Shown in pieces: positions 1 through 11,950 of a stretch of DNA of 64,000 bases (its first letter is position 1; each line of letters starts with the position of its first letter). The stretch comes from Cruorifilaria tuberocauda. Lineage: Eukaryota; Nematoda; Chromadorea; Rhabditida; Onchocercidae. The position numbers were made by a program, and so were the translations under genes. The stretch spans positions 124,001 through 188,000 of the forward strand of contig JABVXU010000026.1 of NCBI GenBank assembly GCA_013365365.1, given 5' to 3'. The notes below the pieces were generated by a model. That model ran no database searches. It saw only the letters and a list, made by a program, of their open reading frames with translations, and had not been told where the DNA came from.

Positions 1-71
1 AAAGCATCTTAATATCCATCTTAAATCTTAATTTCGTTTCTATTATTTTCGTTTTCAATTTGCATTTATAG

Positions 72-173
72 ATATGCTGTATAGAGTGCAACAATCATTG
101 GGGTCGTGTTGTTCGTTATAACGGTTTTAATTTACCTGTCATTACTGCCAGTGGTAAAGTTTATAAGCATTAA
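72..173 (+). CDS. Possible terminal exon of an upstream gene (partial)
   Basis: A 34-codon open stretch begins directly after an acceptor-like TTTATAG and ends at TAA, in phase 0. Its product contains the readable run NNHWGRVVRYNGFNLPVITA and is less AT-driven than the surrounding sequence. If real, it is the last coding exon of a plus-strand gene whose body lies left of the window. I do not recognise a family. No AATAAA is obvious just downstream. It is short enough to arise by chance, so this is tentative. Confidence 0.25.
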   Translation: MCCIECNNHWGRVVRYNGFNLPVITASGKVYKH

Positions 174-1841
174 TAATTTCTAATTTTTCGAAAAAGGGAT
201 AAAAAAGTAAACCTTAGTCAAATAGTTATTTTTTTGAAAAAAAGATTTTTGCAGCAATTGTTTTGGTTGCGGAAAATGGGGAAAGATTTCAAAAGAAACA
301 GTGGAAACAGGTATATTAAGTTTTCACCTAATTTAATTGGTTGATGTAGAAATATGGAAGCACATTAAGTACGTAATTTTCTTGTTTGTATTTGGTGTAG
401 ACATTAATAACATATTGATTTTTATAACTACTGCAGTCAAAGCTGTTTTATGCTAATATAACATACATTATTTTCGGAGCGACAGTTCTCAATTTGATTA
501 GTTCCTTAATTATTTATCATTAATCCGAGCTGTTTTTCCTTTATAAATTTTCTAGGACTATCTACTTATATGAATTTATTTTTAAATTAAATGTTAAAAA
601 TGAATCGCAAATTTCAGAATGACGTTAACACCTTTTTCGTATACTTCAGCTTATCTTTATGAACTGTTGTACATTAAAATTTTCGTTTAAAACTTTAGAA
701 GGCTGATTTTTCAGATAGTTAAAGATTTATTCACTCCTCGAAACATTGAATTGTGCGACTATGCAGTTATGCGACTATGCAGTGACCATACAACCATGCA
801 AAATTATGAAAGCTGAAAACCTTTGCTCGATTCGATTTTTTTTATGAGTTCTGCATTTAATTTAAATTATAATCCTAATCACAAGTTTGCATTATTTCAT
901 TCACTGTTTTTATATAAAATTTCTGGGCAGTTAGACATCTTAATTTAGAGATGGATGTTAATATGATGATGCAGCAACTCGAAATTTCTTAGATATCTAA
1001 TCCGTTTTTAGTGTTTCGAATTATTCATATCTGTTTTACACTGAAAAAGAGGCAATAAGCTTCACGGAAATCATCAGTTCAAAATAGTTTAGGCATTACT
1101 AAGTCAAAGTGAAATACTTTGGTCCATTTTGCCAGCTTTAAAGCCTTGCAGAGGGTATTAACTGTTATGTATACCTTCTTGTTTATGAAATTGTTTAAAA
1201 TGCTAAATGCTCAAATGTTTCAGTTAAATATATATTCATATTCTTTCATTTTTTGCGTCGTATTCAGTTTTTTCTTGGTTGATTAGACGCATTCTTCAAA
1301 ATCTTATTGGAAATAACTCATTTCAGTTTGGCAAAACAGCTTCGAATTCATACCAATATTTAGGTTCAAAATAATCGGGATAGGATTATGATTAATCATG
1401 CAATGAAGTCCGTCCGTATATTTTTAGTTTTCTCATAAATGAAGATGTCACTGTTTGATTAGCTTAATTTCGGATTCGTTGATATCGTAAATTTGAGACA
1501 AGAGTATATTTGGATTGATCAAACGTCTTTCCAAAAAGAAAAGTTCAACCGGGAACAACCGCTATCAACATTCCATAATTTTCAATCGCATTAATCGAAA
1601 TTTTTAAGTATAATTTAATCAATTCTGGAAACAAAGTTATCCAATTTCAAAAAATGTGCAAAATCAAATGCCGAAAAGCAAACGGTTGGAAAATACTAGG
1701 TACAGCAGGAAGCGGTTAAATTTCTTCCCTCTAACTGTTTTATTTATTGCGGATTGAATTCTGATTTACTGCTTAAGCAACTGGTTCACTGATTTCCAAA
1801 GAAATCTCATAATCATCCTTTCATCAAATAAAAATTCGTTA
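174..1841. other. Intergenic, no supported gene
   Basis: AT-rich sequence with stop codons frequent in all frames and no coding-like exon. It lies between a possible terminal exon on the left and the 3' end of the minus-strand F-box gene on the right, so it should hold both 3' untranslated regions. I see no repeat array or RNA gene here. Confidence 0.5.
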
Positions 1842-4800
1842 TCACGCCGGTTCGGCTTCAATTTGTGCCATAAAATCTTCGTAAGAATGATACTCTTTCA
1901 ACGGTGTCCAGAAGCGACTAAGTCTTGCTATGTCCTCCTGATCTTGACGTACATTAGAAAAAATTCTTGATATAGCAGGAGCAACACTTCCATTATCGAA
2001 CAAAGATCCTTCAAAAGAAAATTTGCTTATTTTGAAATATGAAACAGTTTTGTTTAATCCCTGTTATTAAATTTTCACAAACAATATGCACTGTGCAAAA
2101 ATTGAAAGAACATATAGCAAGAAATTAAGCTTATGAATGATCAAGAATGTAAATGCTTGTCTATTCTTTTCGTTCTAAAAGATTCAAATTATTTTGAAAA
2201 AAAATCAACCCTAAAAATTGAAACAATCATGAAGAACACAGAAAAAGAATGAGCAAGAGAGGAAAAAGAAAACAAATTCGAACGAATAAGATGCGATTAC
2301 ACTATAAGTAAAAAGATTTATAAAAGGGAAAAACTATGCATGCAATCTCGGTTATCATTATTAGAATCACATTTTAACCAAAGATTTAGTAATGAAAATA
2401 ATTATATAGTTAATGTTACGGAATGGTGCCCTTTATCCTTTAAAAATTATAATACTGATCTAAAAATTTCAAACCATAGCCCAAACGGAGCGCTAATGTT
2501 TTATGTACTGAAGTTAGCAAGTAATAGTAAAACAATCGAAATATGTTACAAAGAGATCAATTATTACCTAAGGATCGCATAAGCGCTCTCAGAAATAATT
2601 TAAACAAAGAAGAAAATTGAAATGATATATGAATAAAATACCAATTTGAAATATCAATAATACAGCCTGAGAAAAAATGTGAAAATTAAAGAAAAATTTC
2701 CATGGAAAATAATCACGATAAAACAACTGATCATCACTGTCATAATCGCTATATTTATAATCACCACTCTGATTTTTGAAGTATTATAATTATAAAAACT
2801 GCTCACATCGGATGGATATTCAAAGCTGCTTGATAACTTACCAGAATCTAACGCAGTTGAATGTACAATAACATCACAGATTGCTGATGAATCAATATAT
2901 TCTTGAATCCTCTGAAAAATATTCTATAAATCTTATACTTTTATGAAAAATGCTCAATTTGATGACATTAAAGAAGGATGAGAAAAATAAGCTAGAAGAA
3001 ATACTAGAAACTGCAAATAAAACGAACCACTTCACTTGCAACTTCGATGCAGAACCGTCGTGTTTCGCTGGATTCCTTACGTTTACCACCTCCGTTTTTA
3101 TATGTGAATTCAATTACGCCGACATCTTTTATATTTTTTATTTTCTGAAATATAAAAATCAACAAAAGCACTCGAAAAAAATTTTTTTTGACCATATCCA
3201 TATTTCACTTCTAATTCTAGAATAAAATAACGAATTTTCGTTTATTACAGTTTCTTTTTCTAGTGAAAAAATGAGCGAAATGCCTGACATCTCAACATAA
3301 AATCATAAATTCAATGCCACTCGTTTATATATTCTACTATTTGACAAAGCCTGTGCTCTCAATCAATATAATGATTCATATCCTCTGAACAAAATAGATT
3401 ATCATTCCAAGGATTTCTTTTTCATAAATCGATTTGGAACCAATAGTCACAGAACAATTTCACAACAACATGCTTTGCTATATGTTGTCACTATCATGAT
3501 GCATTAAAATGTCCAACTAGTATAAATATTGACTGAAGCATACCACGTTACATCCTAAACGACCATTTGATGAATGATAGCATCGATTAACTAAAACCTG
3601 ATTTACAATCATTTTTATTGCGCCGATCTTTCTAGCTGTAATAGCTTCCGACAAGCCAAGACAAAGTCGTGCGGTAAGTGATCCAGGAGTGAAGAAATTC
3701 ACAGCATTCGTCACACGATTGAATCGGAAAAAGAATGCCTGAAACCAATTTTCATTTTCTGTCTATCAGATTATTTAAATAAAATCCTAGAAAGAAATTT
3801 TCTCAAAGAATTTATGCAAAAAAATTAGAGATTTCATACATACGAATTCTAATTACATTCCTGTTAGCGAGGATTTAAATGGATTTTTTACATCAGAAGT
3901 TCATTTGGTGTAAAAAAAGCATTTCAACCAATTTCTCTTGCTCACTCTATCTCTTTCATAAAAATTTTCATAAAATTTCATTTAACATTTTCAATATTTT
4001 TAGTAGGATGAAATTGTTTCAAGAAACCTTATTATAGATTTATTCCATAAATGATAAAATCGCATAATTTAGGAATCATTTGATTTACTTTGGAGTTTAA
4101 TCAATCAAACAAATTGGCAATATTCAACTAAAAATTAGAATTTTGTCAAATATTCAACCTTGAGTGCAGCGGCGATACCATTGACTGTAATTTTTGAATA
4201 TGATGGTATAATCGCCACTACTTCATCACGAATCAAATATGGTAAACATTGATCTGTAAGCGCTACCGGTTGGCTGAAAAATAGGAAAAAAGCTTGCAAT
4301 AACCTTTTTTTTATATACATGAAAATATTCTTAAAAATTGTGAGAAAAAGTAAATAATAAAAAACAAAACAATAAAAAAATAATAAAAAATTATTTACTT
4401 CTTTATACATGCTCGATCAAGACCGATAACGAATTCCATCAGTTTTGAGCTACAAGTTTCAATGATATTATCTGAGATAACACCAGATGAAAGGAAAGCA
4501 TTCTATAAAAACAAATAAATCAACAGGAAAGTTTCACTGCATCAATACCATCATACTTAAATAATCAATGTCTTATTAGTTCGAACAATGATAGTTCGAA
4601 TAATGTTCAGAATAATTGTAAAAATATGAAACCGTTGCTGCATTGTAAATATCTTCGTTTGCCTTTCTCTACTTACACAGTCATCCTTTCTATTATTATC
4701 TTTTGCATGAAAAAGAATGAAAACAGGTCGATATCATAGATTTGTTGGAATTTTTTCGAAATGAAAGAGATAAAAGTGATTGGATCGATTAATGATCACT

Positions 4801-6307
4801 TATCCATTTTGAGTATTAAATCAATATAAAGTAATAAGAATACCTGAAAATGAAGACATAGTCGAAAATTTCCTTTTATCCGCATGCAAATAACTTGTAA
4901 AAAAGTACATAAATTTTCCTCTGTCAAGTTACGCAAATCACCTTCAAATACCACCGTATGAATAACCCAATCTTGTTTTGTAATTAATCGCAGAACTTTT
5001 TCATTTGCCGCTTTACCATACAATAATAAGCAATTGATACAGAAAAGATCGGGAGCTGAAATAAAAATAAAATAAAATCATTCAGGGAAATTATGAATAT
5101 TATTTTATTTCAACTAAGCTTTAAAAATTAAAATAGCATTAGTAAGAAAGGATAAATACTTACTGATAACATAGAACTGTAGATCTTACATTATGAACAT
5201 AGAAGTAGCATGGACAAATCTTTTTAATACAAACCAACTGGAAATGTTATTAATGAAAAAGCCTGTCGGATATTTTCTTCAACATTTGGAACATTCACCT
5301 GTCGTCCGAAATATGAATTTGCGACAGCTTTTAATACTAACTAAATATAGAAAAAAATTACAAAAATCGTCCAACCCAATCTGATGACCTACACTTTAAC
5401 CTAATATAATGAAACTTCTGAACTTAACAAACGTTATTGTATTCTAAGAACAACTATATGAGTAACATTACCTTTCCACTGCCTTCATCTAATGCTATAC
5501 TTAATTTGGTGATTACTTTACGCCTATTCTTGACATGTTCTTCCCATAATGATTTCCAATGTCTTGAAACAAGACGAAAGCTTCGCAATTCTCTTGATGG
5601 CAGATAACTCCTGCAATCCAATACTGTTCTTTTATTAATTACTATAATAAATCGGTGCTTCATGTTAAATATTAAGAAAAATAACTGATCAAAAATAGAT
5701 AGCAAATTAATTAAATTTATAAATAACTGCGATAAAAAATACAAACTTGAAACAAGAAAAAATTAGTATGATGAAGATTATTACAAATGAAGATTATTAC
5801 ACGTGACTTGAATAAGTTTAAATTAAATTTTGAAACTGATACAAATTTAATTTATATATCAAATAATTCGCACAATAATCGATATATAAAGTTATAGTTA
5901 TTCTTAAAAGTAGTAAATTGATTGTAAAATTTATGAGATGACTCTTTATTATAACTTATTCATAAGTAATATTTTCCATACATTGTTATCATTCCTAATT
6001 TGTTTCATATTATTATTGTTAGCTTTTATTCATCAAGACATACATACCTCACGCAATATATTTACAAATCTTTTAAAAATTACCAAATTTTGATAATTAA
6101 CTCGTTAGGAAGAAGACGAAAGCATGATAAAAAACCAGCTGGAAGTTCACCACGAAGTTTGCCACAAACAATCAGTTGCTTAAGTTGAAGAAGTTGTTGT
6201 GTTTCACTTTCATCCATGAAACATGAATAATCCATCGATTTTTGAACTATCACATTATCCGAATAGGAACAACCGCGAATTTTGTTGTAGTTTACTATAA
6301 CATTCAT
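1842..6307 (-). CDS. F-box protein, nematode type, substrate unknown
   Basis: Ten exons join in consistent phase to about 456 aa: 6307-6084, 5610-5472, 5380-5299, 5055-4844, 4502-4399, 4273-4159, 3738-3598, 3144-3028, 2911-2842 and 2008-1842. Residues about 65-110 form an F-box across the first intron: LLPNELIIKIW joins SYLPSRELRSFRLVSRHWKS. F-box proteins bind SKP1 and present substrates to an SCF ubiquitin ligase. The remaining 350 residues have no LRR, WD40 or Kelch pattern I can recognise. They include a conserved-looking LYGKAANEKVLRLIT stretch and end in a polar segment (RLSRFWTPLKEYHSYEDFMA). The start is the first in-frame ATG, 11 nt after an acceptor-like TTTTTTGTAG that suits trans-splicing. 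The donor of exon 3144-3028 is ambiguous; GTTCGT in phase 0 is my choice. The F-box call is firm; the function is not. Confidence 0.75.
5805..5841 (+). repeat. 37-bp direct repeat, copy 1
   Basis: Thirty-seven bases, starting GACTTGAATAAG and ending AAACTGATA, recur without mismatch at 6497-6533. This copy lies in intron 1 of the F-box gene. Just before it (about 5770-5800) a GAAGATTATTACA unit also occurs twice in tandem. Confidence 0.9.
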
Positions 6308-8032
6308 TTTGTTTTTTCCTACAAAAAATAAAATTAAATTTAATTAGATTTATGATATGATTCAACTGTTTGTATTACATTGTTTGTAATATTTCCCAAT
6401 ACACATAACTGTGTTAAATCTAATATCTCTTATACAAATATGCCTCAGTAGTCCAGCATTCTCACACAGAGATAACTTGGCGACATTACAAGTTAAGACT
6501 TGAATAAGTTTAAATTAAATTTTGAAACTGATAACAAAAAACATTTACAATTATCGTTTATCTCAGCTATTTTTATCACTGGAGGATGAAAAATGGGAGA
6601 ATGAAGTTTTTTTCAAGAAAAGAGAACAAAAAGAAATAAAGATGTAAACATGAAAATTTGATGATTTCTATTCTTCCGTTCCTCTAAAGCAAAAATTATC
6701 ATATTAGATTGATCTACGTTATCATTCCTGGTAGTGAACAATATACATACTAATAAATATTTCACTTATGATCCTCTGACCTGCTCATACTAACCAGGTT
6801 CATTAGTTATACTTTAATATAGGATGACAGGCATTTTCTGCCTAATTTACAAGAAATCCAAACGAGCGAGTGCATTATTGAATTTTAAAGATTTCTTGGA
6901 GAAATTTGTAGTGTAATACATTAGTAGCATATATTATTGTGAAAGTTTAAAAGGGTGAGGAAAGAAAGTCAAAAGTTAATAGAAATTGGAGATTTTGTAA
7001 GACAAACGCATCAAGTGAAAGGAGATAAAGAACAGCACTCAAAATTCACACTTTCAGATTTCGATATATCTTCAACTATCATTACACAAATTCTTCCAAA
7101 ATGATTCTACGCCAATTGCCTACCTGTCGATTTCGTCATTAGATAATTCTGTGTACACCTATTTTTTCGTTATAAACTAGCTCCATCTAAAATTATCAAT
7201 CTACCTGATAACCAGAAATTATCTATTCAACTACTTATCTCACTGTCATTGTAATGAAATCATTTAACCGAAACTACCTGGAGCCATTCAACCACACGAT
7301 CTAAAAACAAATGTTAATAATACGAACTATCGTCGATAACCACTTTTCATATTCAAATTATTCTCAATGAAAACGACCATTTCGCATTCAGCAAAATGTT
7401 TATTTCCTTTATGAAATGATAGCAAAATTTAAATCGAATTTGATTTTAAATTCAACTTTGATTTATTCCATTTAATTAATCATTTGCATCTCATCCACTT
7501 CTTCACCTTTCATACCATTCCCTCCATAACTTAACCCTTAAGTTTATTTAGTGAAAATTGTCCGTCCCAAAATACTGAAAATTTAAACTGAAGTAGTGAA
7601 GGAATATGCGTATCAGACATGCAACACATATATGTTTATGTCAAAATATAGCTTTATCCGCGCGAAGGAATTCAATCAATTTCTCTCCAAATCCTCATGC
7701 GAATGAAAAAGTTATCGAAAGATAAAAGTACATATTAAAGACAGTAAATGTTACAATATATATGCACAATTTTGATAGTAAAAATGAATCAGTTTTCCAC
7801 AATTTGAAAAAAAAAACAAATTAAAACATAATTTGACGAAAAGAATAATATGAGCTATTGTCGATATGACAAAATGTTGATTCAATAAATAAATAAATTA
7901 GGAGCACATGAAGAAAACGTTCCCACGATATATTTGACGGTTAGTACTTTAAGCTTCTTTGAGTACGATCATTTCGGAGAAAATCGAATGAAATGTATTG
8001 AATAATGGAATCGAATATTATCAATTGTCCTA
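6308..8032. other. Region between the F-box gene and the MLX-like gene
   Basis: AT-rich, with no coding-like exon. It contains the 5' flank of the F-box gene (with one copy of the 37-bp repeat) and the 3' flank of the bHLH gene. Both genes are on the minus strand, but the gap of about 1.7 kb is too long to suggest an operon. Confidence 0.5.
6497..6533 (+). repeat. 37-bp direct repeat, copy 2
   Basis: Exact copy of 5805-5841, 692 bp away and in the same orientation. It lies upstream of the F-box start codon, so the two copies bracket exon 1. Confidence 0.9.
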
Positions 8033-9719
8033 TCAGTCTTGGACAGAACTTCTCGTATAAAACAAAACTTTGAAAAATACCTGACAAACAACATTGACAC
8101 CAGTGGTAATCTAAGACACTATCCTTTGATATAAATTTTAAATGCAAAGATAAACTAATATATAGGACAAATCACTAAAGAAATAAAAAAATGAATCAAC
8201 AGAAGGAATCATATCTACCATAATTTTCTTTCGCAAAACAAAAATATAAAACATTAAACAATCCATCGTTAACATTTATACACAGAGTCCAAAGTATCTC
8301 GCGAGATTTTCTGTAAAAGAATCGTTTATAATTCTATAAAAGGTAGTCATTCAAGACAAATCATTAAATATCAAAATAGAAAAATGAGAATGAAACTAAC
8401 ATCATAATTCAAAGTTTCCACCCACGGTAACAGTGTTTCTATTACGGATTGTAAGCTGGAAACATTCACTTGTCTGCGAAATGAAGCAAAGCATGAATCG
8501 AGAAAAGCTTGCATCTCAAAATTGTCACGAGTAAAATAGACATGAATTAATAACTGAGAACTATAATTTATAAGATTGTGGTTGTTATCGTTTGAAATGG
8601 TGTTCTAAAAATGATGAAAGTCAGAACAGCTTCTATTTTATTAAATATTTTTCCAGAAAATGATTCATTCGACAAGTAAAAATGTTCAAATAATAAATTT
8701 TTTTGAACAAAATAATGAGAACTATAACTTTAAGTACTAAATTTAATCTTTTGTATTGAAAATATGAATGACACACGATTTGACATTGAATCGAAGATCT
8801 GGCGGATGTACAACTGCTTACTGCCATATTTTCATATTGCTTGGCGATAAGTTCAAGCGCCGATACCTAAATAAGCAATATAAAAACATGGAAAAAAAGC
8901 GCAAAAAGGTACAAATTGACTAAATGAAGGAGAAGTTATGATGGATAACGAACCTGTGCAGTTAGCTGAGAAACTGTTTCATTGAGATCTCCTTCTTCCT
9001 TTTTCAACTGATTTAAATAATCAGCTGCGCGAAATAAAATTGCCGCATTAGTCGTTTTACATCCAATTGGTGAAAATGATGCTGGCAACAGCTCCTTCAA
9101 TTCCTGATATCCAATCTAAAACATTAAGAATTTGAAGAATATAAACTGGGAAAATCGACAAAGTTATGCATCTCATGTTAATTTTCTACAATGAATGAAT
9201 ATTCAGATAATAATATTGGTAATCATTTTTTCATTCTGTTTGCACTCTCCAATAAAAACGGAAAAAATGAAAAATGAAAATGGAATTGCAGGAATTCTTA
9301 TAAATTTAGACAGAATCCTCCTGAATTTTTGATTTTGAACAAGCAGTTGTCAATCAATAGTCTATATAAAGGATTTTCAATCGATGAGCCACAGATGATC
9401 ATAAGGCAACAACCACAGTGACAGAGGCAAATGAATTTTTCACCAAAAAACCTTTATATTTCGGATTGGTGATGAGAAATGAGCGTAAAAATATTTAAAA
9501 AATAACTTTTGATAAAATTTATTTCGTTGATTATTATCATTTAAACTCAAACATATTTCAATTACTTCTACCTGATTACCAAAATCAACGAACATTAATA
9601 GCTTCTCGACGCTGTCGTTCACATCTTAAATGAGTTGCTTTCTTACGATCAGTTGAATCGGGACTACTTTTCGACTCACGAGAGACACCTGATACTTCCG
9701 GTGGAGAATTCGACGGCAT
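8033..9719 (-). CDS. mxl-2: Max-like protein X (MLX/MXL-2 type) bHLH-zip factor
   Basis: Exons 9719-9594, 9115-8954, 8866-8822, 8553-8401 and probably 8110-8033 give about 187 aa, all junctions phase 0. Residues 26-42 are the basic region (KKATHLRCERQRREAIN), with His30, Glu34 and Arg38 at the E-box contact positions. Residues 43-80 form the loop and helix 2 (GYQELKELLPASFSPIGCKT, then AAILFRAADYLNQL). The C-terminal part (FLDSCFASFRRQVNVSSLQS) matches the Mlx/DCD-like tail of MLX rather than MAX. Family members dimerise with Mondo/ChREBP partners to control metabolic and stress genes in the nucleus. An acceptor-like TTGTTTGTAG precedes the ATG. The last exon is uncertain: if exon 8553-8401 reads through its GTTAGT donor, translation stops at about 8374 and gives roughly 170 aa. 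Confidence 0.85.
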
Positions 9720-11950
9720 GAATTGTCTTTCAGTAAACTACTACAAACAATATTCTGATTTTTCCAAAATAAACTTTTTTCGAGATAAGCACAGAAAAAT
9801 CAACAAAAAAATGATAGATTAACAAAAGATTACCTTCAATAAAACATTTATAAACCGCAAAACAAAAAAACTGAAAAGATGAATTTTCAATATAAATTGA
9901 AAAGAAATGATTAAATAAAAAAAAATATTTGATACAGGAATCAATAAATTAAAAAGAATTGATAAAGAGAAGAAATAAATATATTTGATGTTCCACAGAA
10001 AAGAAAACGTTACTGAGTAAATAACATAAGTATTTTATAACGTATAACTAGTCTATTTCAAAAATTTTCCATTTCAAACTTTCAACTGTCTTCTTTTGTG
10101 GATATTGCATTACATAACTATGCAACCAATTCAGAGTTTCGATACATCATTTAGTAGATCAAAGGAAATTTGTTAAAATAAATTAATGAATTTGTATTGA
10201 AAAGTGAATTTCTTCAAATTTCAAATAAATAGTCGAAGTCCCCACGTTCAACTCTCTATGCTAATCAGGTTGAATGCAAACAAATGAATAATAACTTGTC
10301 TATAACAACTTATAGACCTGTAGTAAATAACCAGTTCTTGTCCATATATAACTTGAAATGTCCATAAATAAGTGAATCCAAACTTGAATACAATTAAATT
10401 TACTCCAGATCTATCAGCAATTTCTCGGATTTATCAGCTGACATATTCAATAGTCCTCTGTATTAGAAAATATTTCTAACTAGCGATACCATAATCGAAT
10501 GGTTCATAAATAAGCCGTATTTCCTAACTTCCGCTACTTCCAAAAAAAGTTCAATTATCAAAAATAATCAAACTGCAATAAAAATTATGGCAAGAGCACA
10601 CATATTTTAATTCAAAATTTCAAGGAAAACTCACTGGTTTCAGATTACAGACGTAGTTTGTGAGAAAGAGTGAATAAATATATTTTTTATTCAACACGTG
10701 TAATTTCAAAGATTTATTTAGAAACACGAAAACACAAGAAAAAAGAAAAAACACAAACGAAAAAAAGATTACTGAGACAAAAAAAGGATGAAGCTAAGGA
10801 GAGAAAAAACAGCTCATTATTACGCCAAAAACTCAAATACATATATACCATGACAATTACAAGATTTCTTGCAACGTAAAGAAAACAAGACCGATAAGTA
10901 ATGGAAAAGGAAGCAGTAACAGCGACAGGTAAATGTTAAGTTACGATACAAAGTGGAGAGAGAGGTCTCAACTTCTCTCTCCCTGCTGGACTAATAGCAA
11001 TAAGAAGGAGCTGGCATATCCGCCCAATGACTCCTTTTCTCTTAAGAAATGAATTAAGTCCCAAAACACCATCAAGAAATTTTTTGTGGGACATTACCAC
11101 CATGAAAGTTAAAAATGGCATGATACTGCTACCAGATCCAACTTTTCGGCTTTTACGAAACAAGAAATAATTAATTTTCTATTTAGTCATGATACATATC
11201 CTGAGTTAATGACATGACAAAATATAAAAATTCCTTCCATTTGTCCTTTTCAGCCTCAGTTGAAAAAAAGAAAGTTAAAACAAGACATTGATAATATTTC
11301 CCAGATAATATTATATGGCGATGCTACAATCATGAAAACTGAATAGAAAAAAACATTTGCCCGTGAAAGATTAAGAATTGAAAACCATATTTGCAAACGC
11401 ACAATTTATCCACAAATAGAAGAATTGATCATAGATCAAACTATCAATAAATTTTCAAAATATTGAAAAATCACAGAATTCAAGAAAATAGAAACTTAAA
11501 TAATTGAGGGTGCTAAACAAGTCTTCCATGTTATAAAATGAAATGAAAGTAGATAGTAAATAATTTCAATAATTTATTACTCCCTATTAAATATACTTGC
11601 AAACTGTCTAGTTTAATTAGACCAAAAAGACTCTCTTCACAAAAATCTACATTACAAGTAGAATAAATAAGAATACAGTAACAATGAGAATAATATGCGT
11701 AGTAAATACTTGACATATTTTATAACTCAGTACCTATCTCAGTAATTTATGGCAATTCTAAAAAGCTGGAGCAAAATCACAAGCTTATATATTGTTTTTC
11801 CAAAAATGCAAAACTAATATTGCCAGTAATTTAAAAAGCTCATTGAAAATGAGAAATCGGTCAGGGGAAAAAATTTGTTTTATCATTCAAGTTACTATAT
11901 GTGGCAGAAACTGTACTAAAGATTTGTTTTGGAATAGAGCTTTAATACAA
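9720..11950. other. Region between the MLX-like and NXF1 genes
   Basis: No coding exon is supported. It holds the 5' flank of the bHLH gene and the 3' flank of NXF1. Part of 10.9-11.2 kb is less AT-rich than its surroundings and contains a small inverted repeat; it may be NXF1 3' untranslated sequence. Confidence 0.45.
10955..10982. repeat. Short inverted repeat (9-bp stem)
   Basis: GGAGAGAGA at 10955-10963 is complementary to TCTCTCTCC at 10974-10982, leaving a loop of about 10 nt. The low-complexity purine/pyrimidine stem means it may be chance. It lies downstream of the NXF1 stop on that gene's strand. Confidence 0.5.

Noticed and set aside
5193..5384. 63-codon plus-strand open frame
   Set aside because: It is the antisense shadow of F-box exon 5380-5299, which has correct splice sites and phases on the minus strand.
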